From Deinococcus sedimenti (GTDB lineage Bacteria; Deinococcota; Deinococci; Deinococcales; Deinococcaceae): a stretch of 21,468 nucleotides of DNA. The stretch covers positions 1-21,468 of the forward strand of contig NZ_BMQN01000029.1 in NCBI RefSeq assembly GCF_014648135.1. Reading direction: 5' to 3'. Made by a program: the position numbers and the translations under genes. Each line of letters opens with the position of its first letter. Position 1 is the stretch's first letter. A model generated the notes under the pieces. The model was given only the letters and a program-made list of their open reading frames with translations, was not told the DNA's origin and did not search any database. This document shows, piece by piece, positions 6,546-18,400 of this stretch.

Positions 6546-7676
6546 TCAGACGGGAGAGATGAGCGGTGGGGCCGTCCTCACCTTCTTGAGATGGTCCAGG
6601 ATGGCCCGGCCGATCACCCGGCCGAGTTCGGGTGGCACGGCGTTGCCGATCTGGCGCCCGTGCCGCGCGAATGAGGCGGCCTCCCCGGGCCGGACGAACT
6701 GGTACGAGCGCGGGAAGGTCTGGAGGATCGCGCCTTCCCTCAGGCTCAGCCCACGGTCTTGGGTCGGGTGGACGAACCGGCCGGTCCCGATGTTGTAGAA
6801 CTGCGTGGTCATGGTGGGAGCGGGCTGTTCGGGATCCATGCGTCCGTAGACCGAACCGTAGGTCGCACCAGACGCCTTGAGGTGACACGCGAGTTTCAGG
6901 TCGTCCGGCCAGTCCGCCCACGTGCCGCCGGGTTTGGAAGCCTCCGCCCGTTTCCGGTTCCTCTCCGTCAACTTATAGGTCTTGTGCAGCGGATCGTGCG
7001 GATCGGTGCCTCCAGCGTCCAATCGTGGCAGATCACGCAGGGCCTCGCCGACGGTCGCCATTTCCTTCCGGGCGTGCGTCGCCGGAGGCAACGCGACCTT
7101 CCCCCACCGTGAGGCGAAGAGGACGAGGCGGCGCCTTGCCTGCGGGATCCCGTAGTCGGGCCCGAAGACGCGGTATTCGCTCACCTCGTACCCGGCCCTC
7201 TCGAGCGACGCTTTGAACTCCGCGTAGATCGGGAATTTGCCTTTCGTCGCCAGCCGCACGACGTTCTCCATGCTCACCACTTCGGGTTTGAGCGTCAGGA
7301 TCAGGTCCAGGAAGGCCTGGAGGGGCGCCCATTCGCGTTGCAGTTCCTCGGCGGACTTGCCGATCTTGGTCTTGGCGGCTGCTGTGGAATACGGCTGACA
7401 CGGCGCGCAACCGACCAGGACACGGATCGCGCCCGGCGGGTAGTGGGCCGCGAGATCGTCCGCCGTGACGGTCGTGATGTCCGCGTGTAGGAACGTCGCT
7501 CCGTCGTTGTTCGCCTCGTAGGCGAAGCTGCAGCTGTCGTCCAGATCGTAGCCGGCCGTGACCTGCAATCCGGCTTCCCGGAGGCCGTAGGTGAGCCCGC
7601 CGACGCCGCAGAACATGTCGACGGCGACCACCGGTCGTTCGGAAATTCGTAGACTGTGTCGCTTTTGTCCACTCAT
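6546..7676 (-). CDS. C5-cytosine DNA methyltransferase (DruM/DrmMII/Dcm type)
   Basis: 376 aa. It transfers a methyl group from SAM to C5 of cytosine in a specific DNA site. The motifs are in canonical order: I VVAVDMFCGVGGLTYGL (16-32), IV GCAPCQPYS with catalytic C93 (89-97), VI ENV (137-139), VIII QARRR (179-183), IX near RMDPEQPAPTMTTQF (279-293), X QIGNAVPPE (342-350). The segment 184-278 should hold most of the target-recognition domain. The protein looks complete and active. The start ATG at 7676 gives a normal N-terminus; longer starts only add unrelated low-complexity sequence. It follows the nuclease gene after 186 nt and probably has its own promoter. By context it marks self DNA for a Druantia-II-like system; it could also belong to a restriction-modification pair. 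The nearby Vsr supports a 5mC product. Confidence 0.93.
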   Translation of the reverse strand: MSGQKRHSLRISERPVVAVDMFCGVGGLTYGLREAGLQVTAGYDLDDSCSFAYEANNDGATFLHADITTVTADDLAAHYPPGAIRVLVGCAPCQPYSTAAAKTKIGKSAEELQREWAPLQAFLDLILTLKPEVVSMENVVRLATKGKFPIYAEFKASLERAGYEVSEYRVFGPDYGIPQARRRLVLFASRWGKVALPPATHARKEMATVGEALRDLPRLDAGGTDPHDPLHKTYKLTERNRKRAEASKPGGTWADWPDDLKLACHLKASGATYGSVYGRMDPEQPAPTMTTQFYNIGTGRFVHPTQDRGLSLREGAILQTFPRSYQFVRPGEAASFARHGRQIGNAVPPELGRVIGRAILDHLKKVRTAPPLISPV

Positions 7677-7688
7677 CGCGTCGTACCG

Positions 7689-7694
7689 ACTATA
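7689..7694 (-). promoter_or_regulatory. Candidate -10 box TATAGT for the methyltransferase
   Basis: TATAGT on the minus strand ends 12 nt before the ATG, which would give a 5' leader of only a few nt. No clear Shine-Dalgarno is present, consistent with a near-leaderless mRNA. No good -35 seen. An own promoter would let methylation be set before the nuclease functions. Confidence 0.4.
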
Positions 7695-7815
7695 GCCGCT
7701 CGCGCTCCTTCGGGGAGCCGCGCGACCCGACGGGAGCGACCGGTTGCGGCACAGGTCCGCCGTGGACCGTGTCCGGATGCCGAGAACCGGGCGATCGCGG
7801 CGGCGGTCGCCGACT

Positions 7816-7843
7816 CCACAGGCGTTCACACACGCCTCTGTGG
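7816..7843. terminator. Hairpin between the nuclease and methyltransferase genes
   Basis: AGGCGT (7820-7825) and ACGCCT (7832-7837) pair around TCACAC. CCAC (7816-7819) can pair with GTGG (7840-7843) across a two-base bulge. It lies 20 nt past the nuclease stop. There is no T-run. It may partly separate the two transcription units. Confidence 0.35.
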
Positions 7844-7862
7844 TGATCGGGAGTCCTCGCGG

Positions 7863-9065
7863 TCACTGCCGACTGCGGTACACGCCCTGGATTCCCACGC
7901 CGTCCACGTCGACATGCGGAATCCGGAAACTCCGGGGATGAACCCATTTCCCGTGCATGGGCATCGTCTCGTCCGGTCGGAGTCCGAAGAACCACGCCCG
8001 CTCGCCGGGCAGGAACGACCAGCGCGCTGCGCCGGAAATCAGGACCGTCCTGCCCGCCTCGTCCCTGAGGGCCGTGCGATCGTCGGTCGGATCAGCAGGC
8101 GAATGCCTGCCCCTTACCTCTCCCCAGACGTCGTACGGCGCGACAGGGCCCTCCACGGAGGTCTGTCCCCACCAGGACACGGCACGACTCCGGTAGCCGG
8201 GGCACCGGTGTCTGACCGGACACGCCCCGCAGTGGGGTCCGGGGACCGCGACGGCGGCCGCTTCGACCGGACGTCCGCTCGGGAACCTGACGAGGAGGTC
8301 TTCCAGTCGGGCTCGGGTGTCCGCCCTTTCTGGTTCGCCCCACGGCACCTCCACGCGGTCGGAACCGTGGAGCCACAGCCGGACCCGAAGACCGGGTTCC
8401 AGCGTTTCGAGCATCGTCGCGTACAGCCACAGTTGCTGTGAGAGGGGGAGACTCGGGCGTCCGCCGCGCGTCGTGACGCCGGACTTCAGATCCGTGACGT
8501 GCACTTCGGCACCGATTCGTTCGATCAGATCCGGGCGCCCTGTGAGACGCAGCTCCGGTACCTCGAGCCGTCGTTCGCGACCCGTGGGGATCCGGGGGTC
8601 GCGGTCGCCGAGGAGATCTCGGGGCGGAGCGCGCCGTGACGGCGAAGCGTGACGCGCGGCGCCGGACGCCCAGGCGAGCAGTCTCGCCTGTCCTTTACGC
8701 CAGACCGTGCGCCCGACGGCCCTCCGGAGCGGCACCAGTCCCGCCTGCGGCCAGAGCATCCGGGCAGCCTCCTCGGTCGTCTGCAGGACCTCGTTGAAGA
8801 CCTCCGTGACGTCGTGGGGGCCCGCCCGGGCGAGGCGGGCCACGGTCTCGTGCAGGACGGTGCCGAGCAGCGCCGCCGGGTTCGGCGGAAGCCGCTCGGC
8901 TTCGCCAAGTCCGTGCAGCTGAGACAGGGGACACCGTTCGAGAGCGTGGAAACCGGACGGACTGAACCGCTCTGGGATGCGGACCGTCGTCAGGAGTTCC
9001 GGGACTACCGGGGGGCGTGCGCTCCCCGGCGTCAACGGGCGAGCGTCGCCTGCTGCTTGATCCAT
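7863..9065 (-). CDS. PD-(D/E)XK nuclease with Cas4/AddB-like Fe-S cysteines
   Basis: 400 aa, RecB-nuclease-like fold. Visible motifs are GTVLHE with H72, GRPDL with D179, VTDLKSG with D192 and K194, and LSQQLWLYA (209-216, the QxxxY motif). Four cysteines fit an iron-sulfur cluster: C45 (ALERCPLSQ) and C279, C282, C288 ([10 protein letters not shown]). This is the pattern of Cas4, AddB and related exonucleases. The C-terminal 110 residues form an extra domain ([26 protein letters not shown]), possibly OB-like. I chose the ATG at 9065, with AGGTG upstream, which overlaps the helicase gene by 34 nt; a TTG at the helicase stop is an alternative. The tight overlap implies it works with the DruE-like helicase, probably cutting DNA that the helicase handles. 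Confidence 0.85.
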   Translation of the reverse strand: MDQAAGDARPLTPGSARPPVVPELLTTVRIPERFSPSGFHALERCPLSQLHGLGEAERLPPNPAALLGTVLHETVARLARAGPHDVTEVFNEVLQTTEEAARMLWPQAGLVPLRRAVGRTVWRKGQARLLAWASGAARHASPSRRAPPRDLLGDRDPRIPTGRERRLEVPELRLTGRPDLIERIGAEVHVTDLKSGVTTRGGRPSLPLSQQLWLYATMLETLEPGLRVRLWLHGSDRVEVPWGEPERADTRARLEDLLVRFPSGRPVEAAAVAVPGPHCGACPVRHRCPGYRSRAVSWWGQTSVEGPVAPYDVWGEVRGRHSPADPTDDRTALRDEAGRTVLISGAARWSFLPGERAWFFGLRPDETMPMHGKWVHPRSFRIPHVDVDGVGIQGVYRSRQ

Positions 9066-12000
9066 TCCCGCACCTGCACCTGGCGCCGTTCGAGGTTGAA
9101 CGTGTCCCAGCAGAGCGTCGCGCCGCTCGATTCGGCGGCCGCCTCCTCGTCGGCCTGGGCGAGGATCGTCCCGGCCGCCAGTTCGGCGTTCGGGTCCCAG
9201 TTCCAGAGCGGATGCGCGACGAGTACCCACGGCGTCAACCCGCTGTTTCCCTTCTTGATCCGGAAGGCCGGAACCATCCCGCCTGCAAAGAGTCTCGTTT
9301 CGCCACCGAATCCTTCGACCATCTCTTCGGCGAGCCGCTCGGCGTCGTCTAGGTGACCCTTCAGGCCGGGACTCTCGAAGTCGCCGTCCAGGCCGCACGA
9401 GAACGTCGGGTCAAGCAGCGCCCTTAGATAAGTCAGGCCCAGGCGCCAGTCCAACAGGCCGTGGAAGTGCTGGTTTCCGTACCTCAAGAGGCAGCGGTAG
9501 CACGCTGTCGAGCAGTCGCTGTGGTCGGCTCCTTCGAACTCCGACCGCGGGTAGGCGGTCGCGTCCGTGAGCATCGACCGGGCGAACGACAGGATGCGGG
9601 GTACCATCTCGCCCGGCGCGGGCTCGCTGAGGATCCGGCAGAACCCGGCGCCGTTGACCAGCTCGTCCGTGATCTGCAGGAGCGGGCGAGCCGGCGCGCG
9701 GCCGAAGAGGCGCGGTTCCAGAACGGCCAGTTCCTCGGGCGCGATGTCGAGCTCCAATGCCGCCCGACTGACGGTCATGAACGTGGCTGACAGCGCCGCT
9801 GCGCGCACACCCTGCCACCTCGACCTGGCGTGGTCCGACTCCTCGACTCCTTCGGTCCGCAGGGGCATGCGGTGCAGCGCGAGCGCGGGGTTCAGGGCCG
9901 TCGGAGCGAGGTAGAGGGAATCGGTCGTCTTGGGGGCGGCGAGCCAGACGGGGGGACGCTCGCTCGACTCCGCGGTGAATCCGTAGCGGTGCACGCCCGG
10001 TACCTCGGCCAGCTCCTGGTGCGGCAGCCGGAAGTCTCTGCGACCGCGCCTGATCACCTGGTTCCCGCCGGTCGTCACGAAACCGGTGCCCGACCGCCCG
10101 CGGTTGAGGCGGTAGGTGCGTGCCCGGCCGTCGAAGGCTACGGCGAGACTCGCCCCGAACGACGTGCCGTCTTCCGGTGGCAGCCCGTACGTCACCGGCG
10201 CGATTGCGCTGCCTTCGGCCTGGACGGTGCGGTGACGGGCGCCGCCGCCCCCCTCCTCGTTGCGGGGCCGCCGACCGAAATCGGTCCGGAAGCCGTTCGG
10301 GACCACGCAGTCGTGACCGCTGTCCTCGTCCAGCGGCGAGCCGCAGGCCCGGCAGGTCGCGTCCTGAGTCGTGTCGGCCGGGCCGATCCTGGCCCACGCG
10401 CTGCAGGCCCGGCACTGGGTCAGCCGGAACCTCTCCCCGAACGCGTCGTCCCGGAAGGCCTTGACCGGGACGACCTGCCCTTTCCTGCCGAACGGAGGCA
10501 GGTCGAGGTCGGGCGTGAACCCGACGGAGACGTACTCGAACTTGTCCTTCACGAGGCGCGCTTCGGGAGCGAACTCGTAGATGGCCACGTCCAGATCGCG
10601 CTCCACGCTGTCGAACTCCTCTCGACCTCCCGTGCGACGCGTCCCCAGGTAGAGGTTCCGGACCCGCGTGGGCATGCCGTACATGGGCAGCAGTCCGGTC
10701 TCCGCCACGGCCTGCGCCAGGCCGGGCGCCACTTCCGCGGTGACGCCGTCCAGCTCGGCGAGCAGTTCGTCCAGCGCCGGACGGATCACTTCGGTCTTGC
10801 CGTCCGCCGCGAGGACGCCCCGGAACCGCTCGGCTTCCCCGGCGGTCGCCTCCAGCGCCCCGCGGAGTCTGTCCCGCCACCGGGAACCGTTCAGGTACGT
10901 TGCGACCGGTACGAACTCGCCGTGGATGTCCGGCGGCGACATGAGATCGCCGGGGTACAGGCGGTCGCCCGCCGCGCGGTCCTGCTGACGGAGCAGCCCG
11001 AACGCGTCCACCAGCCATTTCTTGCGCAGGAAGCGCTGGGCGATGGAGCCCATGCTCTTGGTCAGGACCGGGGGTGGCGGCACGTCGCCCGTCATCCGTT
11101 CGGGATTGCGGAAGTAATGGAGATCGTGGCTCTTGGTGCGGCAGACGGTCAAGGCCATGGAGAACGCCTGACCGCGGCGACCGGCACGTCCGACCCGTTG
11201 CTGGTAGTTGAACCGCTGCGGCGGCATGTTGGCCTGCATGACCGCCTGGAGCGGGCCGATGTCGATCCCGACTTCCATGGTCGTCGTTACGGCCAGCAGG
11301 TCGATAGTGGCCTTGCGCTCATGGAGTTCCCCTGCCCCCGTCTCGATCTCGTTGAGGTCGTCCGCATGGTCGTCATCCACTGGCTCGCCGTCTGCGTGGC
11401 CGTCGCCGGAGTCGTCGCATATCGGCACGAAGATCCCCTTGAATTCCCGCTGCCGCGCGGCCGGGTCTTCGGTCTGCCCGGTCAGTTCCTCGCAGTGCAG
11501 GCGGAAGAAGGGCGCCACCTCGCTCGACTCGTCTTCCCAGTGGTCGACGGCACGGTTCACCCGCCGGCCGAGGAAGTTGACGGCCCTGAGCGAGGCGACG
11601 GTCCCGAAAGGCGCCTCCGGCAGCTTGGTCAGGCACCGCGTGCAGAGCTCGGCGCCGCGGTGCAGGTGGACCCGCGAGCAGGTGTCGCAGCGCCAGAAGC
11701 TGTCCTCGGGCCGCGCGACATGGAAGCGGATCCGGCTCATCGAGACGATCCCTCCCCTATGGCCGGCCGCGGCAAGGTCGTTCAGGGCGGTCTCGAGTCG
11801 AGCTTCGCCGTCCGTTTCTCCCCAGACGGCCTTCGCGTAGGCCAGGACCTTACCCCGCGCCGTCCCTCTCGGTCCGATCTCTATCAAGGGATCGTCCTCG
11901 GAACGGTACTTGGAAGGATCGTACCGGTAGGCGTCCGTCAGGACTCGGATCAGCGCCGCGAGTTCCGAGACCCGGCCGGCAGTGCGCCGGCTTTCGGGAA

Positions 12001-15000
12001 GGTCGGTCGGCCGGACCGTCACGTAGCCCAGACCGGCTTCCTCGAACGAGAAGTACGTCTTGTTGAAGACGACGTCGGTCATGGCGCGCTGGAAGCGGTA
12101 GATCAGGGGGCGTCTCGCGCTCGACAGCGCCTTGTTCTTGTCGGTGTCCGCTTTCCAGTGGATCCGGTCGCCGCTTTTCAACTCGAAGAAGGTGTCCCAG
12201 TCAAAGAGCCGTTCGCGTGTTTCGTTGGTGGTGCCTTTGGGTCTGTCGATCCCAGCGTCGTCGTACGGGTGAACGCCCTGCCGGACCATCGCGGCGATCA
12301 GCGGGCGCACCTCCTGTCCGTCAAGCGTCTCCGCCACGTTGAGATCGTAATCCTCCACGAGATCCGCGAACGCCACCGACGGGTCGTCGGCGGTCTTCAG
12401 CGCCGCGGTCGCCGCGTCGAGGCGTGCCCCGATCCCGGCCATGTCGCCGAAACGTCGCTCCACCGCGGCCCGCTCCATGTCGGCTTCCAGCTCGCGAATC
12501 TCGGTGGTCAGCTCGTCCGGCGTGCGGCGTGCGGCCGCGTGTTCCTGAAGGCAGACGAAGAGTATCTCGCGGCGCAGGTCCTGGTGATGCAGACGTTCAA
12601 TGTCCAGCGCTGCCCTCGCCGCGTCCTGACGGCTGTCCGAGAAGGAGACCAGCTTCGGGGCGTTGCTCGGGTCGGCGACGCGCTGCACGTCGAACAGTTC
12701 GGTCGCCAGCAGCTGCGTGGTCTTTCCGAAACCGGCGCGGAAGTTGCGGAGCGGCGAGAGGCGTCCCATGCCCTTCTGCCGGGGTCCGTAGTCCGTACCG
12801 CACTTGGGACAGGCGTAGGGGACGTGCGTCTCGGGGTCGTTCGGCTTCCGCTTGTGGCGGTCCGTGGAACCGGCGAGGCGTTCGTAGAGGAAACCGGGCA
12901 CGGTATCCGACACTCCCGGTGCCGCCGGACGGACCGCGTTGTGGACCGTGACGATCCCGGTCACCCGGTCCAGGTTCCCGGCTTTCCAACTCTTGGGGCA
13001 CTTCTCGGGGGCGAGGTCGGTGGGCCAGAACACCGCGTACTGGTCGTAGGAGAGTTCCTCGAACCGTTGCGACGCCGCGGTGTCGGGCAGTCCGTCCAGC
13101 AGCGGTTCGTGAGGCAGCAGTTCGGTCTTCGGAGAGCGTGTGGACCCCTGCGACCGCATGCCGCCCACGAACAGCTCGCCGCAGCATTCGCAGTAGAGCA
13201 CCTCGAACTGCCTCAGCACCTTCGGATCCTCGTCACCGATGTCGAACCGTTTCCGGCTCTCCCGCTCAATGCTGAGCCGACCGATCTCTGCCTTTCGGGC
13301 CGTGGTCCGTTCGGAAGCGGGCAGGCCGGCGTTCTTCCAGACCGGTGCGTACAGCCCCTCGACGCTGCGGAAGAACGTGTGGATGCGGAAAGACGGCGCC
13401 TCAGTCACGCGCCGGGCCAGTCCGTCGCCGCAGCCCCGGACGAAGAGGACCGCGCGGATCGCGCGCAGGGCGAGGTCGAACGGCAGGTCCTCCGGCACCG
13501 GGTGGCCGTTCCTCAAGTCCCGGAAGAGGGTCCAGGCGAGCCGCCTGGCCGTCACGGCGCGGGTGCGTCCCTCTTCCGGAATCCAGCACGCGACGGCGAC
13601 GGCGGCCGCCGCTGCCCTGGCGACGTCTGCGACGACGTCTTCCAGCGGCCGGTCGGCGTGCGGCACGCCCAGCTGCCCGGCCACGGCCGCCCAGAGCGTG
13701 GCCGCGTCCGGCATGTGCAGCGCGTCGTCGGCGGTCAGGGGACGGTCTTCCGTGTCACGCGCCCGGGACGCGGCGGTATGGTCGAGGAGGTCAGTGAACG
13801 GCGTCGACTCCAGGCCTCCACGATTGTCGCCGTGAGCTTCGTAGGGAATCTCCCGTCCGGCCACGATGGCTTCCCGCCAGGCCGCTCTGGCGTCCTCCGG
13901 CGTCTCGGCGTGCGTGCCGAACCGTCCGAACATGTCCCACAGGTATTCGACGCTGGCGTCGGCGCCGGCCGCGCCGGGCGTCGTCGGGAGGGAGGCGCTG
14001 GACGCGAGGATCCTGAGCTTGTGCCGCTGACCTTCCGCCGTGAGTCCGAGGCGGTCGAGAAGGAGCCGCAGCAGGTACGCGACCTCGGTCCCGGCGGAAC
14101 CGCGTTGGAGGTGCAGCTCGTCCAGGACGAGGTAGAAGTACGAGTCGGGTTCCTCCAGCCACTCCTTCGTCTGCCGGAAGATGTCGTCGTCCACCTCGCG
14201 CGACAGCATCGCGCTGAGCATGCTCACGTTCGTGATGAGGAGGTCCGGCGGCGTCCGCTGCATGTCCCACCGGGAGATCAGTTCGCCGCCGTCGGTGGAC
14301 GGGAACATGAACGGCGAGTCGTCCCCGAACGCGGAGGCGGCCTCTTTCGGATCGAACGGGTCCGTGTGCCCGGGGCCGTTTCGCCAGGCGTACTCGCGCG
14401 CCTGGCGCTGTCCCAGTTCCGCCTGTGCCATCTCCCCGAACAGTTGCGTCTGCCGCCGGACCCGGCGGCGGAATTCGGCCTCCCGGACGCTCTTGAACGT
14501 CGCCGAACCGTCCTCGCCTGTGTCGCCGTCCGAGGTGGGCAGATCCAGCCGACCGTCGTCGGCGCTCATGTCCAGGAGGTGGCGGAACGCCGGGTTGTCC
14601 TCGTGGCCGGTGACCGGGCTCTTGCCGGTGTAGCGTCCGAAGAAGATGCGGTTGCCGCCGAACTCCCGGTCCATGACCGCCCGGGCCTCCCGGGAGTCCA
14701 GGGCCTTGCGCAGACGGACCATCTGGTCTTCCACGAGCGCGTTCATCGGGTACAGGATCAGCGCGCGGACGGCGGCCGGCCGGCGTTCGCCCTGCCGGTG
14801 GGACACCACCGGCGACCGGCGCGGATGCGCCTTTGAGGGCCGCCGTTCGGACGGGATCTCGGTGAACGAAGGCTGGAACTGCCCGTCTTCCTTCACCTTG
14901 CCGTATGGTCGTCCGGTCGCCGGATCGGTCCACCAGCGCCGGGTCAGGAATTCCGCGTCGGGCGCTTCCCACGTCGCGGCTTCGCCGGCGAGCGCGGCGA

Positions 15001-15460
15001 ACACCGGCAGGAGGAAGGATTCGGTCTTGCCCGAACCGGTTCCCGACGTGACGATCCCCGGCGTGCCGGGGCGCACGCCACGGGTCAACATCTGCAGCTG
15101 ATGAAGGTAGGGCGCGTATTTCGCCTGCCGCGTGAGCGGCCCCGCGCCGACGGTCACAGGGACGGACGGGAACAGGCCCGCCAGGACCAGTTCGACGAAC
15201 GCACGTCGGCGGAATTCCGGCACGGCGCCGAGCGGATCCTCGCCGGTGGCCGGGGGACGCAGCAGGTCCTCGAACCTCCACTCGGACGGCATGTAGCGGG
15301 GGAGCGGCTCCACGAGCGGCTCGGTGCACAGCGTGCCGGGGGCGCGCAGGAGCCTGCGCCGCTCCTCGGCGACGTCGGCGTCGCCGATACGGAACGCGGT
15401 GTCGAGATAGCTCAGGTAGAGCTCACGGATTCTGACGAAACTGCCGATTGGATCTTGCAT
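9032..15460 (-). CDS. druE: DruE-like giant DEAD-family helicase with DUF1998-type C-terminus
   Basis: 2142 aa, SF2 helicase. The N-terminal helicase half has YLHQLQML (118-125), Walker [11 protein letters not shown] (138-147), [13 protein letters not shown] (234-246), DELH (447-450) and SSAS (487-490). The second helicase lobe has [11 protein letters not shown] (1392-1402) and [10 protein letters not shown] (1421-1430). About 900 residues separate the lobes, with extra Cys pairs (CECC 757-760, CPKC 884-887, CDTC/CTRC 1258-1276). A zinc ribbon follows at C1683/C1686/C1703/C1706, then the DUF1998 signature C1983-x3-C1987-YRC1990 [15 protein letters not shown]. Size and domain order match DruE of Druantia rather than the split DrmA/DrmB of DISARM. 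The start at 15460 has GGAG five nt upstream. It follows the 1021-aa gene by 35 nt and overlaps the nuclease. It is the probable motor of the system. The exact Druantia subtype is inferred. Confidence 0.85.
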   Translation of the reverse strand: MQDPIGSFVRIRELYLSYLDTAFRIGDADVAEERRRLLRAPGTLCTEPLVEPLPRYMPSEWRFEDLLRPPATGEDPLGAVPEFRRRAFVELVLAGLFPSVPVTVGAGPLTRQAKYAPYLHQLQMLTRGVRPGTPGIVTSGTGSGKTESFLLPVFAALAGEAATWEAPDAEFLTRRWWTDPATGRPYGKVKEDGQFQPSFTEIPSERRPSKAHPRRSPVVSHRQGERRPAAVRALILYPMNALVEDQMVRLRKALDSREARAVMDREFGGNRIFFGRYTGKSPVTGHEDNPAFRHLLDMSADDGRLDLPTSDGDTGEDGSATFKSVREAEFRRRVRRQTQLFGEMAQAELGQRQAREYAWRNGPGHTDPFDPKEAASAFGDDSPFMFPSTDGGELISRWDMQRTPPDLLITNVSMLSAMLSREVDDDIFRQTKEWLEEPDSYFYLVLDELHLQRGSAGTEVAYLLRLLLDRLGLTAEGQRHKLRILASSASLPTTPGAAGADASVEYLWDMFGRFGTHAETPEDARAAWREAIVAGREIPYEAHGDNRGGLESTPFTDLLDHTAASRARDTEDRPLTADDALHMPDAATLWAAVAGQLGVPHADRPLEDVVADVARAAAAAVAVACWIPEEGRTRAVTARRLAWTLFRDLRNGHPVPEDLPFDLALRAIRAVLFVRGCGDGLARRVTEAPSFRIHTFFRSVEGLYAPVWKNAGLPASERTTARKAEIGRLSIERESRKRFDIGDEDPKVLRQFEVLYCECCGELFVGGMRSQGSTRSPKTELLPHEPLLDGLPDTAASQRFEELSYDQYAVFWPTDLAPEKCPKSWKAGNLDRVTGIVTVHNAVRPAAPGVSDTVPGFLYERLAGSTDRHKRKPNDPETHVPYACPKCGTDYGPRQKGMGRLSPLRNFRAGFGKTTQLLATELFDVQRVADPSNAPKLVSFSDSRQDAARAALDIERLHHQDLRREILFVCLQEHAAARRTPDELTTEIRELEADMERAAVERRFGDMAGIGARLDAATAALKTADDPSVAFADLVEDYDLNVAETLDGQEVRPLIAAMVRQGVHPYDDAGIDRPKGTTNETRERLFDWDTFFELKSGDRIHWKADTDKNKALSSARRPLIYRFQRAMTDVVFNKTYFSFEEAGLGYVTVRPTDLPESRRTAGRVSELAALIRVLTDAYRYDPSKYRSEDDPLIEIGPRGTARGKVLAYAKAVWGETDGEARLETALNDLAAAGHRGGIVSMSRIRFHVARPEDSFWRCDTCSRVHLHRGAELCTRCLTKLPEAPFGTVASLRAVNFLGRRVNRAVDHWEDESSEVAPFFRLHCEELTGQTEDPAARQREFKGIFVPICDDSGDGHADGEPVDDDHADDLNEIETGAGELHERKATIDLLAVTTTMEVGIDIGPLQAVMQANMPPQRFNYQQRVGRAGRRGQAFSMALTVCRTKSHDLHYFRNPERMTGDVPPPPVLTKSMGSIAQRFLRKKWLVDAFGLLRQQDRAAGDRLYPGDLMSPPDIHGEFVPVATYLNGSRWRDRLRGALEATAGEAERFRGVLAADGKTEVIRPALDELLAELDGVTAEVAPGLAQAVAETGLLPMYGMPTRVRNLYLGTRRTGGREEFDSVERDLDVAIYEFAPEARLVKDKFEYVSVGFTPDLDLPPFGRKGQVVPVKAFRDDAFGERFRLTQCRACSAWARIGPADTTQDATCRACGSPLDEDSGHDCVVPNGFRTDFGRRPRNEEGGGGARHRTVQAEGSAIAPVTYGLPPEDGTSFGASLAVAFDGRARTYRLNRGRSGTGFVTTGGNQVIRRGRRDFRLPHQELAEVPGVHRYGFTAESSERPPVWLAAPKTTDSLYLAPTALNPALALHRMPLRTEGVEESDHARSRWQGVRAAALSATFMTVSRAALELDIAPEELAVLEPRLFGRAPARPLLQITDELVNGAGFCRILSEPAPGEMVPRILSFARSMLTDATAYPRSEFEGADHSDCSTACYRCLLRYGNQHFHGLLDWRLGLTYLRALLDPTFSCGLDGDFESPGLKGHLDDAERLAEEMVEGFGGETRLFAGGMVPAFRIKKGNSGLTPWVLVAHPLWNWDPNAELAAGTILAQADEEAAAESSGATLCWDTFNLERRQVQVREWIKQQATLAR

Positions 15461-15495
15461 GGCATCTCCAGCGGGAACGGGTACGCCCGAACGTC

Positions 15496-18400
15496 TCAGG
15501 ACGGGAGCAGGGGAGGGTTGAGGTACGCCGAGAGCGAGGCCCGGTACGGACCGGACAGAGGGTAGCCGTACCCGACCACTCCGCCGTCTTCGGCGAGTGT
15601 CGGACCCGAGAGCCCGTCGCCGATCACGGCGCAGAGCCGACCGAAGCGGAGCGGCAGGTAGAGGCCCTGCGCCCAGGTCCTCCAGACGGGTCGTCCGGGA
15701 TCGTCGTCGAAGGGGAGATCTCCGTATTTCAGCAGGTACGCCTTCGTCAAGGTGGCGTTCCGGAGCTCGGAGCTGTAGAAGTCCACGCCGTCGCGACGAA
15801 TCACGTACAGCGGGCAGGAGCCGGCATGACGACGGAGTTCGACGGCGATGCCGTCCGATTCCCGCGCCGCGGCCGGACGGAAACGAGACGCCTTCCAGTC
15901 CCAGACCCGTTCGCTGACATAGGCGGATCCGGCCGGCGGCCGATCCCCGGGCGAGTCGTCCGGCACCTGGACGGCGATATCCGGATCGAGCCACCGGAGC
16001 GGCGCCAGTTCGAAATCGGCGGACAGCCGCTCCAAGACCTCCGTCTTCGCGACGTCCACCTGGAACACCGCCGGCTGCCAGGGGTTCGCGGCGAGGCGGC
16101 GGGTGACGACCGCGCCCCGCCGCCTCGCCGCCTGCGCGAACCCGCCCGCGTCGGACGACGGGAGCAGGCCGAGTAACGTCGCCCGGTACCGGCGGCCGAC
16201 GGGGTAGACGACGAAGCCCGGTCGGCGCGCGACGACGTACGTGACCGGCTGGGCGCGTGCATGGACGACATCCAGTAGCCCCGCCTCCACCCAGGCCCGG
16301 AGCAGTTCGTACAGCGTGTCCGACCGGTCGAACCGGTCGAAGCCTGTCGCGCGCGCGAACGCCTCCACCGCCGTGTTGAGGCGGATCCCGCTCCGCCGCA
16401 CGGCCAGGGCCGCGAAGACGTCCACCAGCCGCCGGGTCCGGTCTTCCGGCTCCACGCCCGTCCAGGCGGAACCGCCACCGGTACGGGTTCCGCCGACCGT
16501 CTCGTCAGGCTCGTCCGCGGCGTCCCGCGCCCGGTCCCTGAACGACGCCAGGACGGCCTGAACTCGCGGGTGACGTTCGACCGGATCCACTCGGTCGGGA
16601 CCGACGACCACACCGACACTGGCGCTGCGGTGCACGGCCAAGCGCCAGACCTTCCGGTCGCGGGCGTGGAGGCTCTTGCTCGGCATGCGCGGCGTGGGCG
16701 AGTCCGGATCGCCGACGAACAGCAGCTGCGTCGGCCGGCCGCTGTCGCCGACGACCAGCCATTCGTGCGTGTCGCTGCGCGCCGCAGCGACGTCGCCGAG
16801 TCGGGCACCCAGGTGGAGCACGTCCCGGACGGCTCCGAGGAGATCGACACGTCGGCCGGGCGTCCCGGTCGAGACCCAGTCGGGCATTTCGCCGGACCGT
16901 TCGATCTCGACGGCGGCCGCACCGCATCCTTCAAGGGCGTAGACGCCGGATCCGACCGGCTTGTAGTCGTGCGTCAGGTGCCGGCGGCCGAGAGCGAATT
17001 CGCAGCTGGCAGTGTTGTCGTCGCCCTCGGCGGCCGGCCAGCGGACCAGGGCGAGGTAGCGGCCGGGCGCGCCGGCGAGGGGCGCGTCGGGCAGGATCCA
17101 CTCGTCGGGAGTGTCCACGGACTTCGTGGCCGAGCAGACGAAGATCCCGTCCACGTCCAGGATGTCCACCGATGAGGAGCCGGCGAACCGGATCCGCGGC
17201 AGGAAGCCTTCAAGCGCGACGTATCCGTCGTCGCCCCGCACGCCACCCACGATCCGCACGGACGGGGAAGCCATGGTGGCCTGCAGGTGCGTCGCACCTT
17301 CCAGACCGGCCGGAGCCTCCTGGGCGATACGGACCCGACAGTCCACGACCTGGCTCCAGCCCTGGAGGAGGGCGGGTTCCCGGCGACCGCCGAAATGTGA
17401 GACGAACGCCCCGACCAGGTCGTCGCGGACCAGGGCCATGTCCGCCTGCTCCGCGTCCGTGCCCGAGACCAGTTCGAACGCTCCGCCCGCCAGGGCGCGG
17501 AAGACCAGGACGCCTCGCCTGAAGTGTCTCGCGGGCCGAGTCGCGAGCGTCCCTCCTCCCAACGCCGTTGTCACGGCCGCCTGCACCGGATCGGGCGTCC
17601 CCGCGCCCGCCAGTCGGACGAGCCGGGTCAGGCCGTCGTGCTCGAACCTGAGCGGCACCTTCTCCAGGCCAGGAGGCAGCGCCGCGCCGTCCGTACAGGC
17701 CAGGTAAGGCCGGAGCAGGTCCTCGTCGTCGTCGAACTCGGCGAGCAGCCGCACGTCCCAGGCGCCGGCGTCCCGGCGGCCGTGGAGCCCCGTCCTGAGC
17801 GCTTCCTGCCGCACCGCCCTCCAGAAGGCGCTGTTCCGGACGTCGGCTCCGGTTTCGACGAAACGGTCCACGAACTGCTCGAGATCCTTACGGAATCCCG
17901 GGCTGAAGGTGTCTTTCGCGTCCTGGAGCAGTTTGATCACTCGCCGCAGAGGCGGCTCGTCGCCCGACAGGTCGTTCGTTTCCAACAGCTGCCGAAGTCT
18001 GGAGCGGTCGCGGTCGTGGGGAAAAGCGAGGAACCAGGACGCTCCGATCACGGTCCGGAACGTGTCGTAAGGCGGCAGGACGAGCCGCCGGACCGCGTGC
18101 GCGGCCGTCCATTCGCTGAGAGTTCGCCATAGGACGGGAAGGCACTCCATGGACTGGGTCTTCCCGAACACGGCCTCCATACGTCCGTGGAAGCCGTGTT
18201 CCTTCCCGAAGGGGTACCCGTACGCGACCAGACACGTCAACCACAGCATCGCGAAGAAACGGGGCGGACTCTCCGACGTGGGGCTCCAACCCGTCTCCTT
18301 GAGGCAGAAAGAACCGAAGGACTCGCCGGGCGGCAGTCTCCACCGCATCACGGCGACGAAACGCTTCACCACGTCGTCCGCGTCCGCTTCCGGGTCGCCC

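Noticed and set aside
9066..9398. N-terminal extension of the nuclease frame to 9398
   Set aside because: The added residues are Arg-rich shadow of the helicase 3' end. The ATG at 9065 gives a normal N-terminus and an operon-type overlap.
9830..14836. Very long open frame (1668 codons) on the plus strand
   Set aside because: It is antisense to the DruE-like helicase. The translation is low-complexity (Arg/Gly/Val/Pro/Glu) with no domain, as expected from GC-rich codon bias; the minus strand carries clear helicase motifs.
15461..15994. N-terminal extension of the helicase frame up to 15994
   Set aside because: It overlaps the C-terminus of the 1021-aa gene, is Arg/Gly-rich without domain features, and the ATG at 15460 has a good GGAG site.
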